Shown piece by piece: positions 54,224-63,025 of a DNA stretch of 64,000 nt (the stretch's first letter is position 1; the number at the start of each line of letters is the position of its first letter). The translations under genes and the position numbers were made by a program. The DNA comes from Arthrobacter horti. Its GTDB lineage: Bacteria > Actinomycetota > Actinomycetes > Actinomycetales > Micrococcaceae. The notes beneath the pieces are model-generated. The model did not search any database. It was not told the origin of the DNA and saw only the letters and a list, made by a program, of their open reading frames with translations. The DNA is taken from NCBI RefSeq assembly GCF_030731045.1, contig NZ_JAVALS010000003.1:186001-250000 (forward strand), given 5' to 3'.

Positions 54224-54954
54224 GCATTCCTCCCCGGGCCGGCCGGAATGAGCCGGAAGATCAGGCGCGTGCGCCCCATGGTGATGACGGAGCCGTCCGT
54301 CAGTTCGATGCTGCCGTCCAGGCGCTGGCCATTCACGTAGCTGCCATTGGTGGATCCGAGGTCCACGGCCCAGGCGGTGTCGCCCTGGGTGCGGATCTCA
54401 AGGTGCCGGCGGGACACTCCGGTGTCCTCGACCGGGATGTCCGCGTCCGAGGCCCGGCCCAGGACGATGCTCGGAGCGTTCAGCGAGTAGCGCTGGTCCC
54501 CGACGTCGAGGACGGGCTGCAGCCTGGCGGGCGCGGGCTGCCGCGCCGGTGCCGGGCGCCGTGGGGCGCCGGAAGAGGTCTCCGTCTTGTCTGCCCGCGA
54601 CGTCACCGTGAATGCGCCCGCCTTCAGCGAGGATTCCCGGACGAAGGCGACTCGGACGGGGCCGGGCAAGGTGTAGCCCTGACTTCGGGCATGGGCGATG
54701 ACGACGTCGCACAGTTCTTCCGCGAGGGCCGTTCCCCACTCTTCGGCGCGGGCGTAGTCCATGTCACTGAGCAGGACTTCGAAGCTGTTCGGTGCGATGC
54801 TGCGGCTCGTGGACACCGTGAGGACCTTGTTGTCCATCTCCCGGCGGAGACGGCTGGAGATCTCCACGGGCTGCACCTGTGATTTGCCGCCGGAGGAGAA
54901 CACACCACGGACGGCCTTCTCCAGGCCCCGCTCCACACGGTCCAGCAGACCCAT
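54220..54954 (-). CDS. fhaA: FHA-domain protein FhaA (DUF3662)
   Basis: 244 residues. The N-terminal DUF3662 domain (MGLLDRVERGLEKAVRGVF at 1-19; ~1-130) and a C-terminal FHA domain (VLGRASDADIPVEDTGVSRR then HLEIRTQG and NGSYVNGQRL) are both present. In mycobacteria FhaA binds phosphorylated MviN/FtsZ partners. It is the first gene of the operon fhaA-fhaB-pstP-rodA-pbpA-pknA-pknB. The promoter region 54955-55280 also ends at tRNA-Leu. A TAGTAT box (minus, 55033-55038) is a weak -10 candidate. Confidence 0.93.
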   Translation of the reverse strand: MGLLDRVERGLEKAVRGVFSSGGKSQVQPVEISSRLRREMDNKVLTVSTSRSIAPNSFEVLLSDMDYARAEEWGTALAEELCDVVIAHARSQGYTLPGPVRVAFVRESSLKAGAFTVTSRADKTETSSGAPRRPAPARQPAPARLQPVLDVGDQRYSLNAPSIVLGRASDADIPVEDTGVSRRHLEIRTQGDTAWAVDLGSTNGSYVNGQRLDGSIELTDGSVITMGRTRLIFRLIPAGPGRNA

Positions 54955-55212
54955 GCCGTTCTCCTTCCTGCCTGATGATCGCGGGGTGCGGCCCCATGAC
55001 GGCCGGTGGCGGGATGCCTGCCGGTTGTTCCGATACTACTGTCCAGGCTCGTTCCGGCCCTACCCCGGGACGGTCCGGACGGGTCGCGGAGGGGGAATTC
55101 CCAGCGGGCTCTCACCGGGGCTCAGACCTGGAGTGGAGAAGTCCGGAGCCCTGTTCCGGCGGGGCCCGGAGCCCGTTCCGGGCGCCGGGAAAACCTCCCC
55201 GTCCACCACGAT

Positions 55213-55242
55213 TTCACTTTCCGGGCAGAACATGGTTATTAT
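55213..55242 (+). promoter_or_regulatory. probable tRNA-Leu promoter
   Basis: TTCACT (55213-55218), 18-bp spacer, TATTAT (55237-55242), about 40 bases before the tRNA. Confidence 0.45.
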
Positions 55243-55280
55243 TGATCCCGTTGCTTTCACCGCTGGTGAAGGCAAAGTGC

Positions 55281-55363
55281 GCGCGAGTGGCGGAACGGCA
55301 GACGCGCTGGCTTCAGGTGCCAGTGTCCGAAAGGGCGTGGGGGTTCAAATCCCCCCTCGCGCA
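55281..55363 (+). tRNA. tRNA-Leu (CAG)
   Basis: 83-nt class II tRNA with acceptor GCGCGAG / CTCGCGC, anticodon arm CTGGC TTCAGGT GCCAG (anticodon CAG), a long variable arm and T-arm GGGGGTTCAAATCCCCC. Terminator follows. Confidence 0.97.
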
Positions 55364-55370
55364 CAAATCG

Positions 55371-55403
55371 AAACTCCCGGTTCATGTGAACCGGGAGTTT
55401 TTT
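55371..55403 (+). terminator. terminator of tRNA-Leu
   Basis: 14-bp stem AAACTCCCGGTTCA with a TG loop and T6 tail. Confidence 0.9.
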
Positions 55404-55561
55404 GTTGCCTGGAAACGGCGCCTGAGCCCGTCACATTTGTCACATCTTTACTTGAAACGACAATACCTTCTAGATTGCCAGGACTCCGCCGCGAAAAGCC
55501 GCGGATCATTCACTGGCACACGATCCGGAGCAGGGTCCGGGTCTGAGGAAGGGACACCTTC

Positions 55562-57004
55562 ATGGGAAACACCGACCATCGGCGGCGGCACCGCCGTTCT
55601 TTCGCGGTCGCGGCACTCGCCGCGCTGGGGCTGGGTGCCGCGGGCCTCGTCCCGGCGGCAGAGGCTCACGGCCGTCCGTCCGGCGCAGAGGCGGCCGCCT
55701 CCGTCTCCGCGGTCGCGGCAGGGCGTGGCCAGGAGACGGTCTCCGGCATCATCGTCACGTATAAAGAGAACTCATCCCACGGTGATGCCGTGGCTCATGC
55801 CTGGGGCGTCGTGGCCCGGATGCTCGGGGTGAGCCCGCGCGAGGTGCGCCATCTCGCCGTCGGGTCCACCTTGGTGTCACTGGGGCGGGAGGTGAGCGCA
55901 CAGGAAGCGGACACCGCGGTGGCCGCTCTGCTCGCGTCCGGAGCGGTGGAATCGGCCGAACCCGACGCCCGGATGTGGCCCGAGCTCTCCCCGGATGACC
56001 CCCGCTACGCCGAACAGTGGGACTTCACGGGCGCGAACGGCATGAGGATCCCGGGGGCGTGGGATGTCGCCACCGGATCGGGCGCAGTGGTCGCGGTTCT
56101 GGACACGGGCATCACGCGGCACCCAGACCTGGATGCGAACATCCTTTCGGGCTATGACTTCATTTCGGATCCGGCCACCGCGCGGGACGGAGGCGGCCGG
56201 GATTCCGATCCGCAGGATGAGGGCGATTGGTACGCGGCAGGCGAGTGCGGCAAGACGACGGCCAAGAATTCGTCCTGGCACGGCACCCATGTCACGGGAA
56301 CCGTGGCGGCGGTGACCGGTAATGCCGTGGGCGTGGCCGGAGTGGCGCCGGGGGCCAAGGTGGTCCCGGTTCGTGTGCTCGGCAAGTGCGGCGGCGCCAC
56401 ATCCGATATTGCGGATGCGATCGTGTGGGCTTCCGGGGGGACGGTGGCCGGGGTCCCGGTGAACCCTTACCCGGCGCAGGTCATCAACATGAGCCTCGGC
56501 GGGACGGGCACCTGCTCAGCCACGTACCAGAACGCGATCAACGCCGCCGTGGCGCGCGGGGTCACGGTGGTGGTGTCGGCTGGAAACAGCGCGGCGGACG
56601 CCTCCGGCAGCAGGCCCGCCAACTGCCAGAATGTGGTGGCAGTGGCGGCTGGCGACAAGGATGGCAAGCTCGCGTCCTACTCGAACTACGGGACGACGGT
56701 GGACGTCACCGCGCCAGGCGGGGACACCAGCAAGAGTGGCGGTGGAATCCTTTCGACACTGAACGCCGGGACCACGGTGCCCGGGGCGCCGAGCTACGCC
56801 TGGTACCAGGGCACCTCGATGGCCGCGCCGCACATCTCCGGCCTGGCCGCGATGATGAAGAGCCTCAAACCCGGCCTCACCCCCACCGATGTGGAGAGCT
56901 TGCTCAAACAAGGCGCGCGTCCCATGCCGGGTGGTTGTTCCCTGGGCTGCGGCGCCGGCTTGTCCGACGCTGCGGCGACGATGAGTCTCACGGCGGCCCG
57001 CTGA
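55562..57004 (+). CDS. secreted subtilisin-like serine protease (S8)
   Basis: 480 residues. Signal peptide (basic N-terminus, AVAALAALGLGAAGL core, cleavage near AEAHG). A propeptide of the I9 kind (~60-135) precedes the catalytic domain with Asp181 (VLDTGI), His240 (WHGTHVTG), oxyanion Asn342 (SAGNSA) and Ser419 (GTSMAAPH). The C-terminus CSLGCGAGL ends the domain without an extra anchor. A secreted extracellular protease is the likely role. A palindromic terminator follows. Confidence 0.94.
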   Translation: MGNTDHRRRHRRSFAVAALAALGLGAAGLVPAAEAHGRPSGAEAAASVSAVAAGRGQETVSGIIVTYKENSSHGDAVAHAWGVVARMLGVSPREVRHLAVGSTLVSLGREVSAQEADTAVAALLASGAVESAEPDARMWPELSPDDPRYAEQWDFTGANGMRIPGAWDVATGSGAVVAVLDTGITRHPDLDANILSGYDFISDPATARDGGGRDSDPQDEGDWYAAGECGKTTAKNSSWHGTHVTGTVAAVTGNAVGVAGVAPGAKVVPVRVLGKCGGATSDIADAIVWASGGTVAGVPVNPYPAQVINMSLGGTGTCSATYQNAINAAVARGVTVVVSAGNSAADASGSRPANCQNVVAVAAGDKDGKLASYSNYGTTVDVTAPGGDTSKSGGGILSTLNAGTTVPGAPSYAWYQGTSMAAPHISGLAAMMKSLKPGLTPTDVESLLKQGARPMPGGCSLGCGAGLSDAAATMSLTAAR

Positions 57005-57019
57005 TCGGGAAAGCCCGGA

Positions 57020-57049
57020 GTGGTCCCGGTGCTCGAGCACCGGGACCAC
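57020..57049 (+). terminator. palindromic terminator after the protease
   Basis: A perfect 30-nt palindrome, arm GTGGTCCCGGTGCTC, without a strong T-run. Confidence 0.65.
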
Positions 57050-57135
57050 CTGCTTGCTATTGACAAGCACCCCGGCCCGGATCACGCTGGAATCACTTGC
57101 AAAAAGCAAGCAGATCCTCGGTATCGGAGTTTCCT

Positions 57136-57576
57136 GTGAGCACCATGATTTTCGTGAACCTGCCCACCAGCGACCTGGAGCGGGCCAAGTCCTTCTACAC
57201 CTCCCTCGGATTCACCATCAACCCGCTCTTCACCGATGAGAACGCGGCCTGCGTGGTGGTGGATGAGAACGTCTTCTTCATGATCCTGACCCGCGGGTTC
57301 TTCTCCACCTTCACCAGCCGTGACCTGGTGGACCCGGGCACCCACATCCAGGTCCTCAACGCCCTCAGCCGTGACTCCCGCGAGCATGTGGACAGCACCA
57401 CCGAGGCGGGCCTCGCCAACGGCGGCAAGGAACACCGCGATCCGCAGGACCTCGGCTTCATGTACTCCCGGTCCCTGGAGGACCCGGACGGCAACATCCT
57501 GGAGTTCGTCTACATGGAGCCTCAGGCCGTGGAGAACGGCCCCGGCGAGCACGTGGCCGCTCAGGCCGCCGAGTGA
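57136..57576 (+). CDS. VOC (glyoxalase/bleomycin-resistance) fold protein
   Basis: 146 residues with paired beta-alpha-beta units: MIFVNLPTSDLERAKSFYTS, FTINPLFTDENA and LGFMYSRSLEDPDGN followed by ILEFVYMEP. The GTG at 57136 has GGAG seven bases upstream, while an ATG nine bases later is also possible. The family contains lactoylglutathione lyases, dioxygenases and drug-binding proteins. The HxlR regulator next to it (39 bases) may regulate it or a linked function. Confidence 0.85.
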   Translation: MSTMIFVNLPTSDLERAKSFYTSLGFTINPLFTDENAACVVVDENVFFMILTRGFFSTFTSRDLVDPGTHIQVLNALSRDSREHVDSTTEAGLANGGKEHRDPQDLGFMYSRSLEDPDGNILEFVYMEPQAVENGPGEHVAAQAAE

Positions 57577-57614
57577 CGGCGTCCTCTTAAGAGAAGACTG
57601 AGGAGGAGAGTCGC

Positions 57615-58304
57615 ATGGCCGCGCGTAGTTACGGCCAGTACTGCGGTGTGGTGCGGGCCCTGGAACTGGTGGGCGAACGGTGGGCGCTGCTGATCGTTCG
57701 TGACCTGCTGGTGGGCCCGCGCCGCTACTCCGACCTCAAAAGCGGCCTGAGCCGCATCCCCACCAACATCCTCAGCGACCGGCTGAAGGACCTTCAGGCC
57801 GCGGGCCTGGTGCACCGGGTCCCGGTGGCCCGCTGCGGCCTGGTCTACGAGCTGACCCCGTACGGGCGGGAACTCGAGGACGTGATCCTGGCCCTCGGCC
57901 GCTGGGGCTTCAAGGCCATGACCGGGCCCCGGGAGGGGGAGGAGGTCACGGCCGATTCCCTCACCATGGCCCTGCGCACGGCCTTTGACCCCGCCGCGTC
58001 CCGCCGCGTGCCCGCTACCGTCTTCACCCTCCATGTGGGGGACGTGACGCTCGTGGCACGCTCCGACGCGGGGCGCCTGGACGTCGTCGCGCCGTCGCGG
58101 GGGCCGGTGCCTGTCGCGACTCCCATGGGCGACGGGGACCGCCTGGAGTTCGCCGCGGCACCCGGGATCCGGGATCTCATCGCCGGAACGGTGACGCCGG
58201 CGGACGCTGTGGCGTCCGGCGCGGCGGAAGTGCTCGACGGCGATGTGAGGCTCCTGGAGCGCTTCGCGGCACTGTTCCATTTGGACGCGGCCGTGGCCGC
58301 CTGA
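57615..58304 (+). CDS. HxlR-family transcriptional regulator with C-terminal SCP2-like domain
   Basis: 229 residues. HxlR winged helix: CGVVRALELVGERWALLIVR, DLLVGPRRYSDLKSGLSRIP, TNILSDRLKDLQAAGLVHRV. The C-terminal ~100 residues (AVASGAAEVLDGDVRLLERF) resemble a sterol-carrier/SCP2 sensor domain often fused to HxlR in actinobacteria. HxlR proteins sense reactive aldehydes or other small molecules. The upstream VOC gene may be a target. Confidence 0.88.
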   Translation: MAARSYGQYCGVVRALELVGERWALLIVRDLLVGPRRYSDLKSGLSRIPTNILSDRLKDLQAAGLVHRVPVARCGLVYELTPYGRELEDVILALGRWGFKAMTGPREGEEVTADSLTMALRTAFDPAASRRVPATVFTLHVGDVTLVARSDAGRLDVVAPSRGPVPVATPMGDGDRLEFAAAPGIRDLIAGTVTPADAVASGAAEVLDGDVRLLERFAALFHLDAAVAA

Positions 58305-58433
58305 GCCGCGGAACCGTCCTTCCGGAAAAAAATTTCACACGACGCGTAACCTTCCGGCCCACCGTGCCGGTTCAGGGGGTACAGGTCGCCACGGCGGCCT
58401 CCCGTATCTTTCATCCCCCAAGGAGCGCATCAC

Positions 58434-59087
58434 ATGTCGTTGTTCACCGCAGTCGCCACGAGCAAGCTCGCCGCCAGTGCCGTCGCCGCCCTCGGCCTCC
58501 TCACGGTCGGTGGAGTCGGGACCGCTGCCTACACCGGCTCCCTCCCCACCCAGGCCCAGGATGTGGCCCACCAGATCATCGGCGCCCCGGCAGCCCAGGT
58601 GGAGAACGTGAAGACCACCGCCACCGACGCGGCCGCGACCGCGCAGCAGAAGGTCGCCGGCAAGGCCGACGCCGTGAAGGCCGCCGCGCAGAAGGCGCTC
58701 ACCGCCGCGCAGGACAAGGCCGCCGCCGTCGACGGCAAGGCCGCGGGTGTCGTCGACCAGGCCACCGCCGCCGCCCAGAAGGCCGTCTCCGGCCTCAGCA
58801 GCCTGCAGCTCCTGGACCTCTGCAAGGCAGACGCGGCCAGCACCATCGACGCCTCCTCCGCAGGTTTCAAGAGCCTCTCCGTGGCCGCCGGCGGCGCCGG
58901 CAACGTCGGCACCTTCTGCGCCGACCTGGCCGGCCAGCAGGTCTCCGTCCAGGGTTCCGCCGACGGGGGCACCTCCGTGAACGTCACCGTTCCGTCCGCC
59001 CCGAAGCTGCCCGCCCTCCCCGCCAAGCCCGCTCTGCCGAGCGTGCCGGGCGTCTCCGTTCCTCAGCTCCCCGGTCTGGGTGGCTGA
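58434..59087 (+). CDS. secreted Ala-rich protein
   Basis: 217 residues. A signal-like N-terminus (ASAVAALGLLTVGGVGTAAY) precedes a helical Ala/Lys/Gln-rich middle. A compact region (LQLLDLCKADAASTIDASSA ... FCADLAGQQVSVQG) has two cysteines that could pair. The C-terminus is a Pro-rich (LPALPAKPALPSVPGVSVPQ) linker. It may be an envelope protein. The ECF sigma factor and its partner lie directly downstream and may regulate it. Confidence 0.75.
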   Translation: MSLFTAVATSKLAASAVAALGLLTVGGVGTAAYTGSLPTQAQDVAHQIIGAPAAQVENVKTTATDAAATAQQKVAGKADAVKAAAQKALTAAQDKAAAVDGKAAGVVDQATAAAQKAVSGLSSLQLLDLCKADAASTIDASSAGFKSLSVAAGGAGNVGTFCADLAGQQVSVQGSADGGTSVNVTVPSAPKLPALPAKPALPSVPGVSVPQLPGLGG

Positions 59088-59152
59088 CAGAAACTTCGGG
59101 TAGCCTGTCTGCCCGAAGACGCCAGGGCTTCGAACACCTGGTGTGATCGCCA

Positions 59153-59191
59153 GGCATGGCCCGGGACGTTCCCCCACTCCCGGGCCATGCC
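59153..59191 (+). other. 14-bp hairpin spanning the putative ECF sigma start
   Basis: Perfect stem GGCATGGCCCGGGA / TCCCGGGCCATGCC with an 11-nt loop. The right arm contains the ATG at 59187. Either a terminator for the upstream gene (no T-run) or a structure hiding the start codon. Confidence 0.5.
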
Positions 59192-59789
59192 GTCGACGAA
59201 CAGGATCCACTGCTTGCAGACGTCAGAGGACCAGGGGCCGCTCACCGTCACGGACGGTGAGGACGGCCCGGAAGCTCTCTTCACGAACGCGTATCGTGCC
59301 TACTCCGGACCCGTCCGGGGATATCTTGCTGCCCGCGGAGTGGATGATCCCGACGCCGTCACGAACGACGTCTTCCTCACCCTCTACTCCCGGATGACGC
59401 CGCCGGAGGGGTCCGCGGTCCCCGCCTTCCGCGGAGGGCTCGCCGGGGCCAAGTCCCTCGCCTTCACCATCGCGCACGGCCGTGCCGTGGACCACCACCG
59501 GCACAGGGCCCGGACACCGTTCCTGGTCCCGCACGAGCAGGAGACGGACCCCAGGCGCGCCCCCGGAACCCCCGAGGAGACCGTCCTGGCCGGGCAGGGA
59601 GCCCAGGAACTCCTGGACCACCTGCCCGAGGACCACAGGGAGGTCCTTCTGCTGCGCATCGTGGCCGATCTGTCGATCGAACAGACGGCCGCCATCATGG
59701 AGAGGTCCCAGGGCGCCGTCAAACAGCTTCAGCGCAGAGCCCTCAAAGACCTCAAAGCCCACGTGTCATCCCGGAAGAGCATGCCATGA
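59187..59789 (+). CDS. ECF RNA polymerase sigma factor
   Basis: 200 residues. Sigma region 2 (LFTNAYRAYSGPVRGYLAAR ... DPDAVTNDVFLTLYSRM) and region 4 (LLDHLPEDHREVLLLRIVAD then LSIEQTAAIMERSQGAVKQL) are complete. The ATG at 59187 lies in a stable hairpin. Alternative starts downstream (TTG 59212 and others) would shorten the N-terminus by a few residues before region 2. Translationally coupled to the next gene (ATGA). Confidence 0.88.
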   Translation: MPSTNRIHCLQTSEDQGPLTVTDGEDGPEALFTNAYRAYSGPVRGYLAARGVDDPDAVTNDVFLTLYSRMTPPEGSAVPAFRGGLAGAKSLAFTIAHGRAVDHHRHRARTPFLVPHEQETDPRRAPGTPEETVLAGQGAQELLDHLPEDHREVLLLRIVADLSIEQTAAIMERSQGAVKQLQRRALKDLKAHVSSRKSMP

Positions 59790-60508
59790 CCACCGAACTC
59801 CCCCCGGATCGGACCGACGTCGTCGACGAACTGCTCGACGGCCTGGACTCCAAGGACGCCGCAGTGTTGCGGCCCGTCCTTGAGGATCTGAGATCGCTCT
59901 CCAGCGCGCCCCCCGTGACCCCGAACGCCGAACTCGCAGCGCTTCTGGCCGGGTCCGCCTCGCGGCTTGCGGCCCCCACTGAACCCATCGCCATCGTCGC
60001 GGAGAAGGTGGCTGAGGTGGTGGACCTCGACGCAGCACGTGCGGCCCGCAGGGGAGGTGCGACGCGCGGTGCCTCCGCCGTGCGCCCTTCCCGGCCGCGC
60101 CGCCGTCGGGCCGTGGTCCTCGCCGCCGTCGCCGCGGTGGCGGTCACCGCCGCGACCGCAGGGGTGGCAGCGGCGTCGCAGGACGGCGGCCTGCCGCGCA
60201 TCATCAGGATCATCACCGGCCAGCCGGCCGAGGCTCCCGCACCCCCGGAGCCGGCCACGGAGGACCCGTTGCCGGCTCCCGCGCCGGCCTCCGCGAAACC
60301 ACGGCCGAGCGTGAGTCCGTCCGCTCCGCCATCCACCCCGGAGGGCCCGGCACCGGCACCCGCTGTCACTCCGGCACCTGCGCCCGCGCCGTCGAGCCCG
60401 CAGTCACCCGAGCAGCCGGGGATCCTCCCGGCCCTTCCGAAGCTGCTGCCCGGCCCGCTGCTGCCGACGCAGCTGCCCACCGGTCTGCCCCTGCCGGGGC
60501 TGCACTAG
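59786..60508 (+). CDS. putative anti-sigma-like membrane protein with Pro-rich exterior
   Basis: 240 residues. N-terminal cytoplasmic helical region (~1-105), a membrane segment (RRRRAVVLAAVAAVAVTAAT), then a long Pro/Ala-rich extracellular region (PAPAPASAKPRPSVSPSAPP and similar) that could cross the wall. Its position and ATGA overlap with the ECF sigma suggest an anti-sigma factor, but the zinc-binding HxxxCxxC signature is absent. The C-terminal repeat region may be a mechanical or wall-binding sensor. Confidence 0.6.
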   Translation: MTTELPPDRTDVVDELLDGLDSKDAAVLRPVLEDLRSLSSAPPVTPNAELAALLAGSASRLAAPTEPIAIVAEKVAEVVDLDAARAARRGGATRGASAVRPSRPRRRRAVVLAAVAAVAVTAATAGVAAASQDGGLPRIIRIITGQPAEAPAPPEPATEDPLPAPAPASAKPRPSVSPSAPPSTPEGPAPAPAVTPAPAPAPSSPQSPEQPGILPALPKLLPGPLLPTQLPTGLPLPGLH

Positions 60509-60525
60509 AAGTACCGCCGAGTCTC

Positions 60526-61206
60526 TCAGGCCACGGGAAGCGGCAGGAAGCTGCGGAAGCCGCCGATCAGGGCGTCCAGCCCCATGGTGAATGCCCGGTC
60601 CGGGTTGCTGCCTCCCTCGGCCTCTTCGAAGCGGTTGACCGCCGTGGTGAAGTTCGGGGTGCTGGCGGCGGAGGCGCCGGTGTCGAAGATGTCCTCCGGC
60701 GCCGTGGCGTCGTAGGCCGAGCCGAAGATGAAGGACTCCAGAGCCACGACGGCGGGCACGATCCGTTCCTGCGGGAAGCCCGCCTGGCGGAAGCCGGCGC
60801 TGACCGCCTCATACATGGCCAGGGTGCGCGGGGCGTTCGTGACCGGCAGGACCGCGATGATCGGGATGAGCGGCGTGTGCTGGGCGAACACCTCGCGGTA
60901 GCTCCAGGCCCAGTGCCGGACGGCTTCCTCCCATGGCTGCGTGCCGAAGGCGCTGACATCCACCTGGGCGGCCAGGTGGTCCTCAATGAGGATCAGCACC
61001 TCCTGTTTGTTGGTCACGTGGTTGTAGAGGGCCGACGGCGAGACGCCGAGCTTCTTGGCCATGGCCGACATGGTGAGGCCCTCGTACCCCTTGTCCGTCA
61101 CCAGCTCCAGCGCTGCCCCGACGATTGATTCGTGCGTCAGAACGGCTTTGATGGGGCGGCCCACACGTCGGCGGGGCGCCTCTGCGGGGGTGCTGGGGGT
61201 GGTCAT
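60526..61206 (-). CDS. TetR-family repressor of putrescine oxidase
   Basis: 226 residues. The N-terminal HTH (LTHESIVGAALELVTDKGYE then GLTMSAMAKKLGVSPSALYN) is typical of TetR. The C-terminal ~150 residues form the ligand-binding helices. It is divergent from the putrescine-oxidase gene. A perfect palindrome lies between them, so it probably represses that gene and itself. A polyamine or aldehyde ligand is likely, by neighbour only. Confidence 0.9.
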   Translation of the reverse strand: MTTPSTPAEAPRRRVGRPIKAVLTHESIVGAALELVTDKGYEGLTMSAMAKKLGVSPSALYNHVTNKQEVLILIEDHLAAQVDVSAFGTQPWEEAVRHWAWSYREVFAQHTPLIPIIAVLPVTNAPRTLAMYEAVSAGFRQAGFPQERIVPAVVALESFIFGSAYDATAPEDIFDTGASAASTPNFTTAVNRFEEAEGGSNPDRAFTMGLDALIGGFRSFLPLPVA

Positions 61207-61310
61207 AGGGGTCCTCTGCTCGGGTGGTCCGGGGGCTGGAACAACTGTAGCGGTCCGGCTTCTTCGTGCAGGGGTCTTTCGCGCGGTGCGTCATGTGGGT
61301 TATAGTCATT

Positions 61311-61335
61311 ACTAAATGAATGGTGTTCATTTAGT
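61311..61335. promoter_or_regulatory. TetR operator
   Basis: ACTAAATGAA, TGGTG, TTCATTTAGT: a perfect 10-bp inverted repeat with a 5-bp centre, 47 bases before the putrescine-oxidase start. It overlaps a likely promoter (GGTTATAGT upstream). Confidence 0.85.
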
Positions 61336-61381
61336 GACCATGGTCACGGCACCGCCCGTCATCCCCTTCCTTGGAGGAAAA

Positions 61382-62788
61382 ATGCTCAATCTGGATCGCG
61401 ACGTCGTGATCGTGGGCGCCGGCCCCTCTGGCCTGACTGCTGCCCGCCGACTCAAGAAGGCCGGCCTCAGCGTGGCCGTCCTGGAGGCACGTGACCGCGT
61501 GGGCGGCCGCACCTGGACCGACACCATCGACGGCGCCATGCTGGAGATCGGCGGCCAGTGGGTCTCCCCGGACCAGACCGTCCTCATGGAGCTCCTGGAC
61601 GAGCTCGGCCTCGAGATGTACTCCCGCTACCGCGAGGGCGAGTCCATCTACCTGGGCGCCGACGGCAAGCTCTCCCGCTACACCGGAGCCTCCTTCCCGG
61701 TGGGCCCGGAGACGGCCGCCGAGATGGACCGCCTGACGGCGATCATGGACGAGCTGGCCGCCGAGATCGGCGCCGAGGAGCCGTGGGCCCACTCCAAGTC
61801 CCGCGATCTGGACACCATCTCGTTCCACCACTGGCTGCGCCAGAACTCCTCCAACGAGGAGGCCTGCAACAACATCGGTCTGTTCATCGCCGGCGGCATG
61901 CTGACCAAGCCCGCCCACGCCTTCTCCGCCCTGCAGGCCATCCTCATGGCCGCGTCCGCGGGTTCCTTCACCAACCTCACGGATGAGGACTTCATCCTGG
62001 ACAAGCGCGTGATCGGCGGCATGCAGCAGGTCTCCCTTCTCCAGGCCGCGGAGCTGGGCGAGGACGTCATCCTCGACTCCCCGGTCCGCACCATCAACTA
62101 CACCGAGGACGGCCAGGGCGGCTACCGCGTCATCGCCGAATCCGACCGTGCAGTGGTCAACGCCCGCTTCGTCATCATGGCGGTCCCGCCGAACCTCTAC
62201 AGCCGCGTGTCCTTCAACCCGCCGCTGCCCCGCCGCCAGCACCAGATGCACCAGCACCAGTCCCTGGGCCTGGTCATCAAGGTCCACGCCGTCTACGAGA
62301 CCCCGTTCTGGCGTGACAACGGCCTGTCCGGCACCTGCTTCGGCGCCGACTCGATCGTCCAGGAGGTGTACGACAACACCAACCACGGTGACTCCCGCGG
62401 CACCCTGGTGGGCTTCGTCTCCGACGAGAAGGCCGACGCCATGTTCGAGCTGAGCGAGGAGGAGCGCAAGGAGGCCATCCTGGGCGCCATCGCCGAGTAC
62501 CTGGGCGAAGAGGCCAAGAACCCGTCCGTGTTCTACCTCTCTGACTGGGGCTCCGAGGAGTGGACCCGCGGCGCGTACGCCGCCAGCTACGACCTGGGTG
62601 GCCTGAGCCGCTACGGCAAGTCCCAGCACGACGCCGTGGGCCCGATCTACTGGTCCTCCTCCGACCTGGCGGCCGAGGGCTACCAGCACGTGGACGGCGC
62701 CGTCCGCATGGGTCAGAAGACCGCGGACCGCATCATCGCCGCGAACCAGGAACTGCGCCAGGCCGAGCCGGCCCTGAGCCAGGCCTGA
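61382..62788 (+). CDS. puo: putrescine oxidase (flavin amine oxidase)
   Basis: 468 residues. FAD-binding VVIVGAGPSGLTAARRL near the N-terminus, GGRTWTDTIDGAMLEIGGQW (the RxGGR motif region), and AGYQHVDGAVRMGQKTA-like FAD C-terminal motif (GYQHVDGAVRMGQKTADRII). It reads very like actinobacterial putrescine oxidases (Rhodococcus/Micrococcus type), which oxidise putrescine to 4-aminobutanal, NH3 and H2O2. GGAGG lies six bases before the ATG at 61382. An ATG at 61316 would extend over the operator. Genes for further putrescine breakdown are not in view. Confidence 0.93.
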   Translation: MLNLDRDVVIVGAGPSGLTAARRLKKAGLSVAVLEARDRVGGRTWTDTIDGAMLEIGGQWVSPDQTVLMELLDELGLEMYSRYREGESIYLGADGKLSRYTGASFPVGPETAAEMDRLTAIMDELAAEIGAEEPWAHSKSRDLDTISFHHWLRQNSSNEEACNNIGLFIAGGMLTKPAHAFSALQAILMAASAGSFTNLTDEDFILDKRVIGGMQQVSLLQAAELGEDVILDSPVRTINYTEDGQGGYRVIAESDRAVVNARFVIMAVPPNLYSRVSFNPPLPRRQHQMHQHQSLGLVIKVHAVYETPFWRDNGLSGTCFGADSIVQEVYDNTNHGDSRGTLVGFVSDEKADAMFELSEEERKEAILGAIAEYLGEEAKNPSVFYLSDWGSEEWTRGAYAASYDLGGLSRYGKSQHDAVGPIYWSSSDLAAEGYQHVDGAVRMGQKTADRIIAANQELRQAEPALSQA

Positions 62789-62801
62789 TCCCCCGCAGCT
62801 G

Positions 62802-62837
62802 AGGATCCCCGGCGCCGCCCGCCGCCGGGGATCCTTC
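62802..62837 (+). terminator. terminator after puo
   Basis: 13-bp stem AGGATCCCCGGCG / CGCCGGGGATCCT, T-rich end. Confidence 0.8.
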
Positions 62838-62900
62838 TGAAACGCCTCCGGCCCTTCTTACCCTTTGTGGGGCCGGGGCACGCCTCGCAACAGGCACGCC

Positions 62901-62990
62901 CGCCGCACCGGAGCTGACTCCCCGGTGCGGCGCCGGTGTTTAAGGTGAGCGACGGCGGCGGCCGCCCCGCGCCGCCGTCGTCGCTCACCT
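62901..62990. terminator. two further hairpins between converging genes
   Basis: CGCCGCACCGG stem (62901-62932) and a 20-bp stem (62943-62990, one wobble). They lie between puo and the beta-lactamase-family gene and can stop readthrough both ways. Confidence 0.65.
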
Positions 62991-63025
62991 CGCACGGTGG
63001 CCGGGAACGCCGCCCACCGTGCCGC

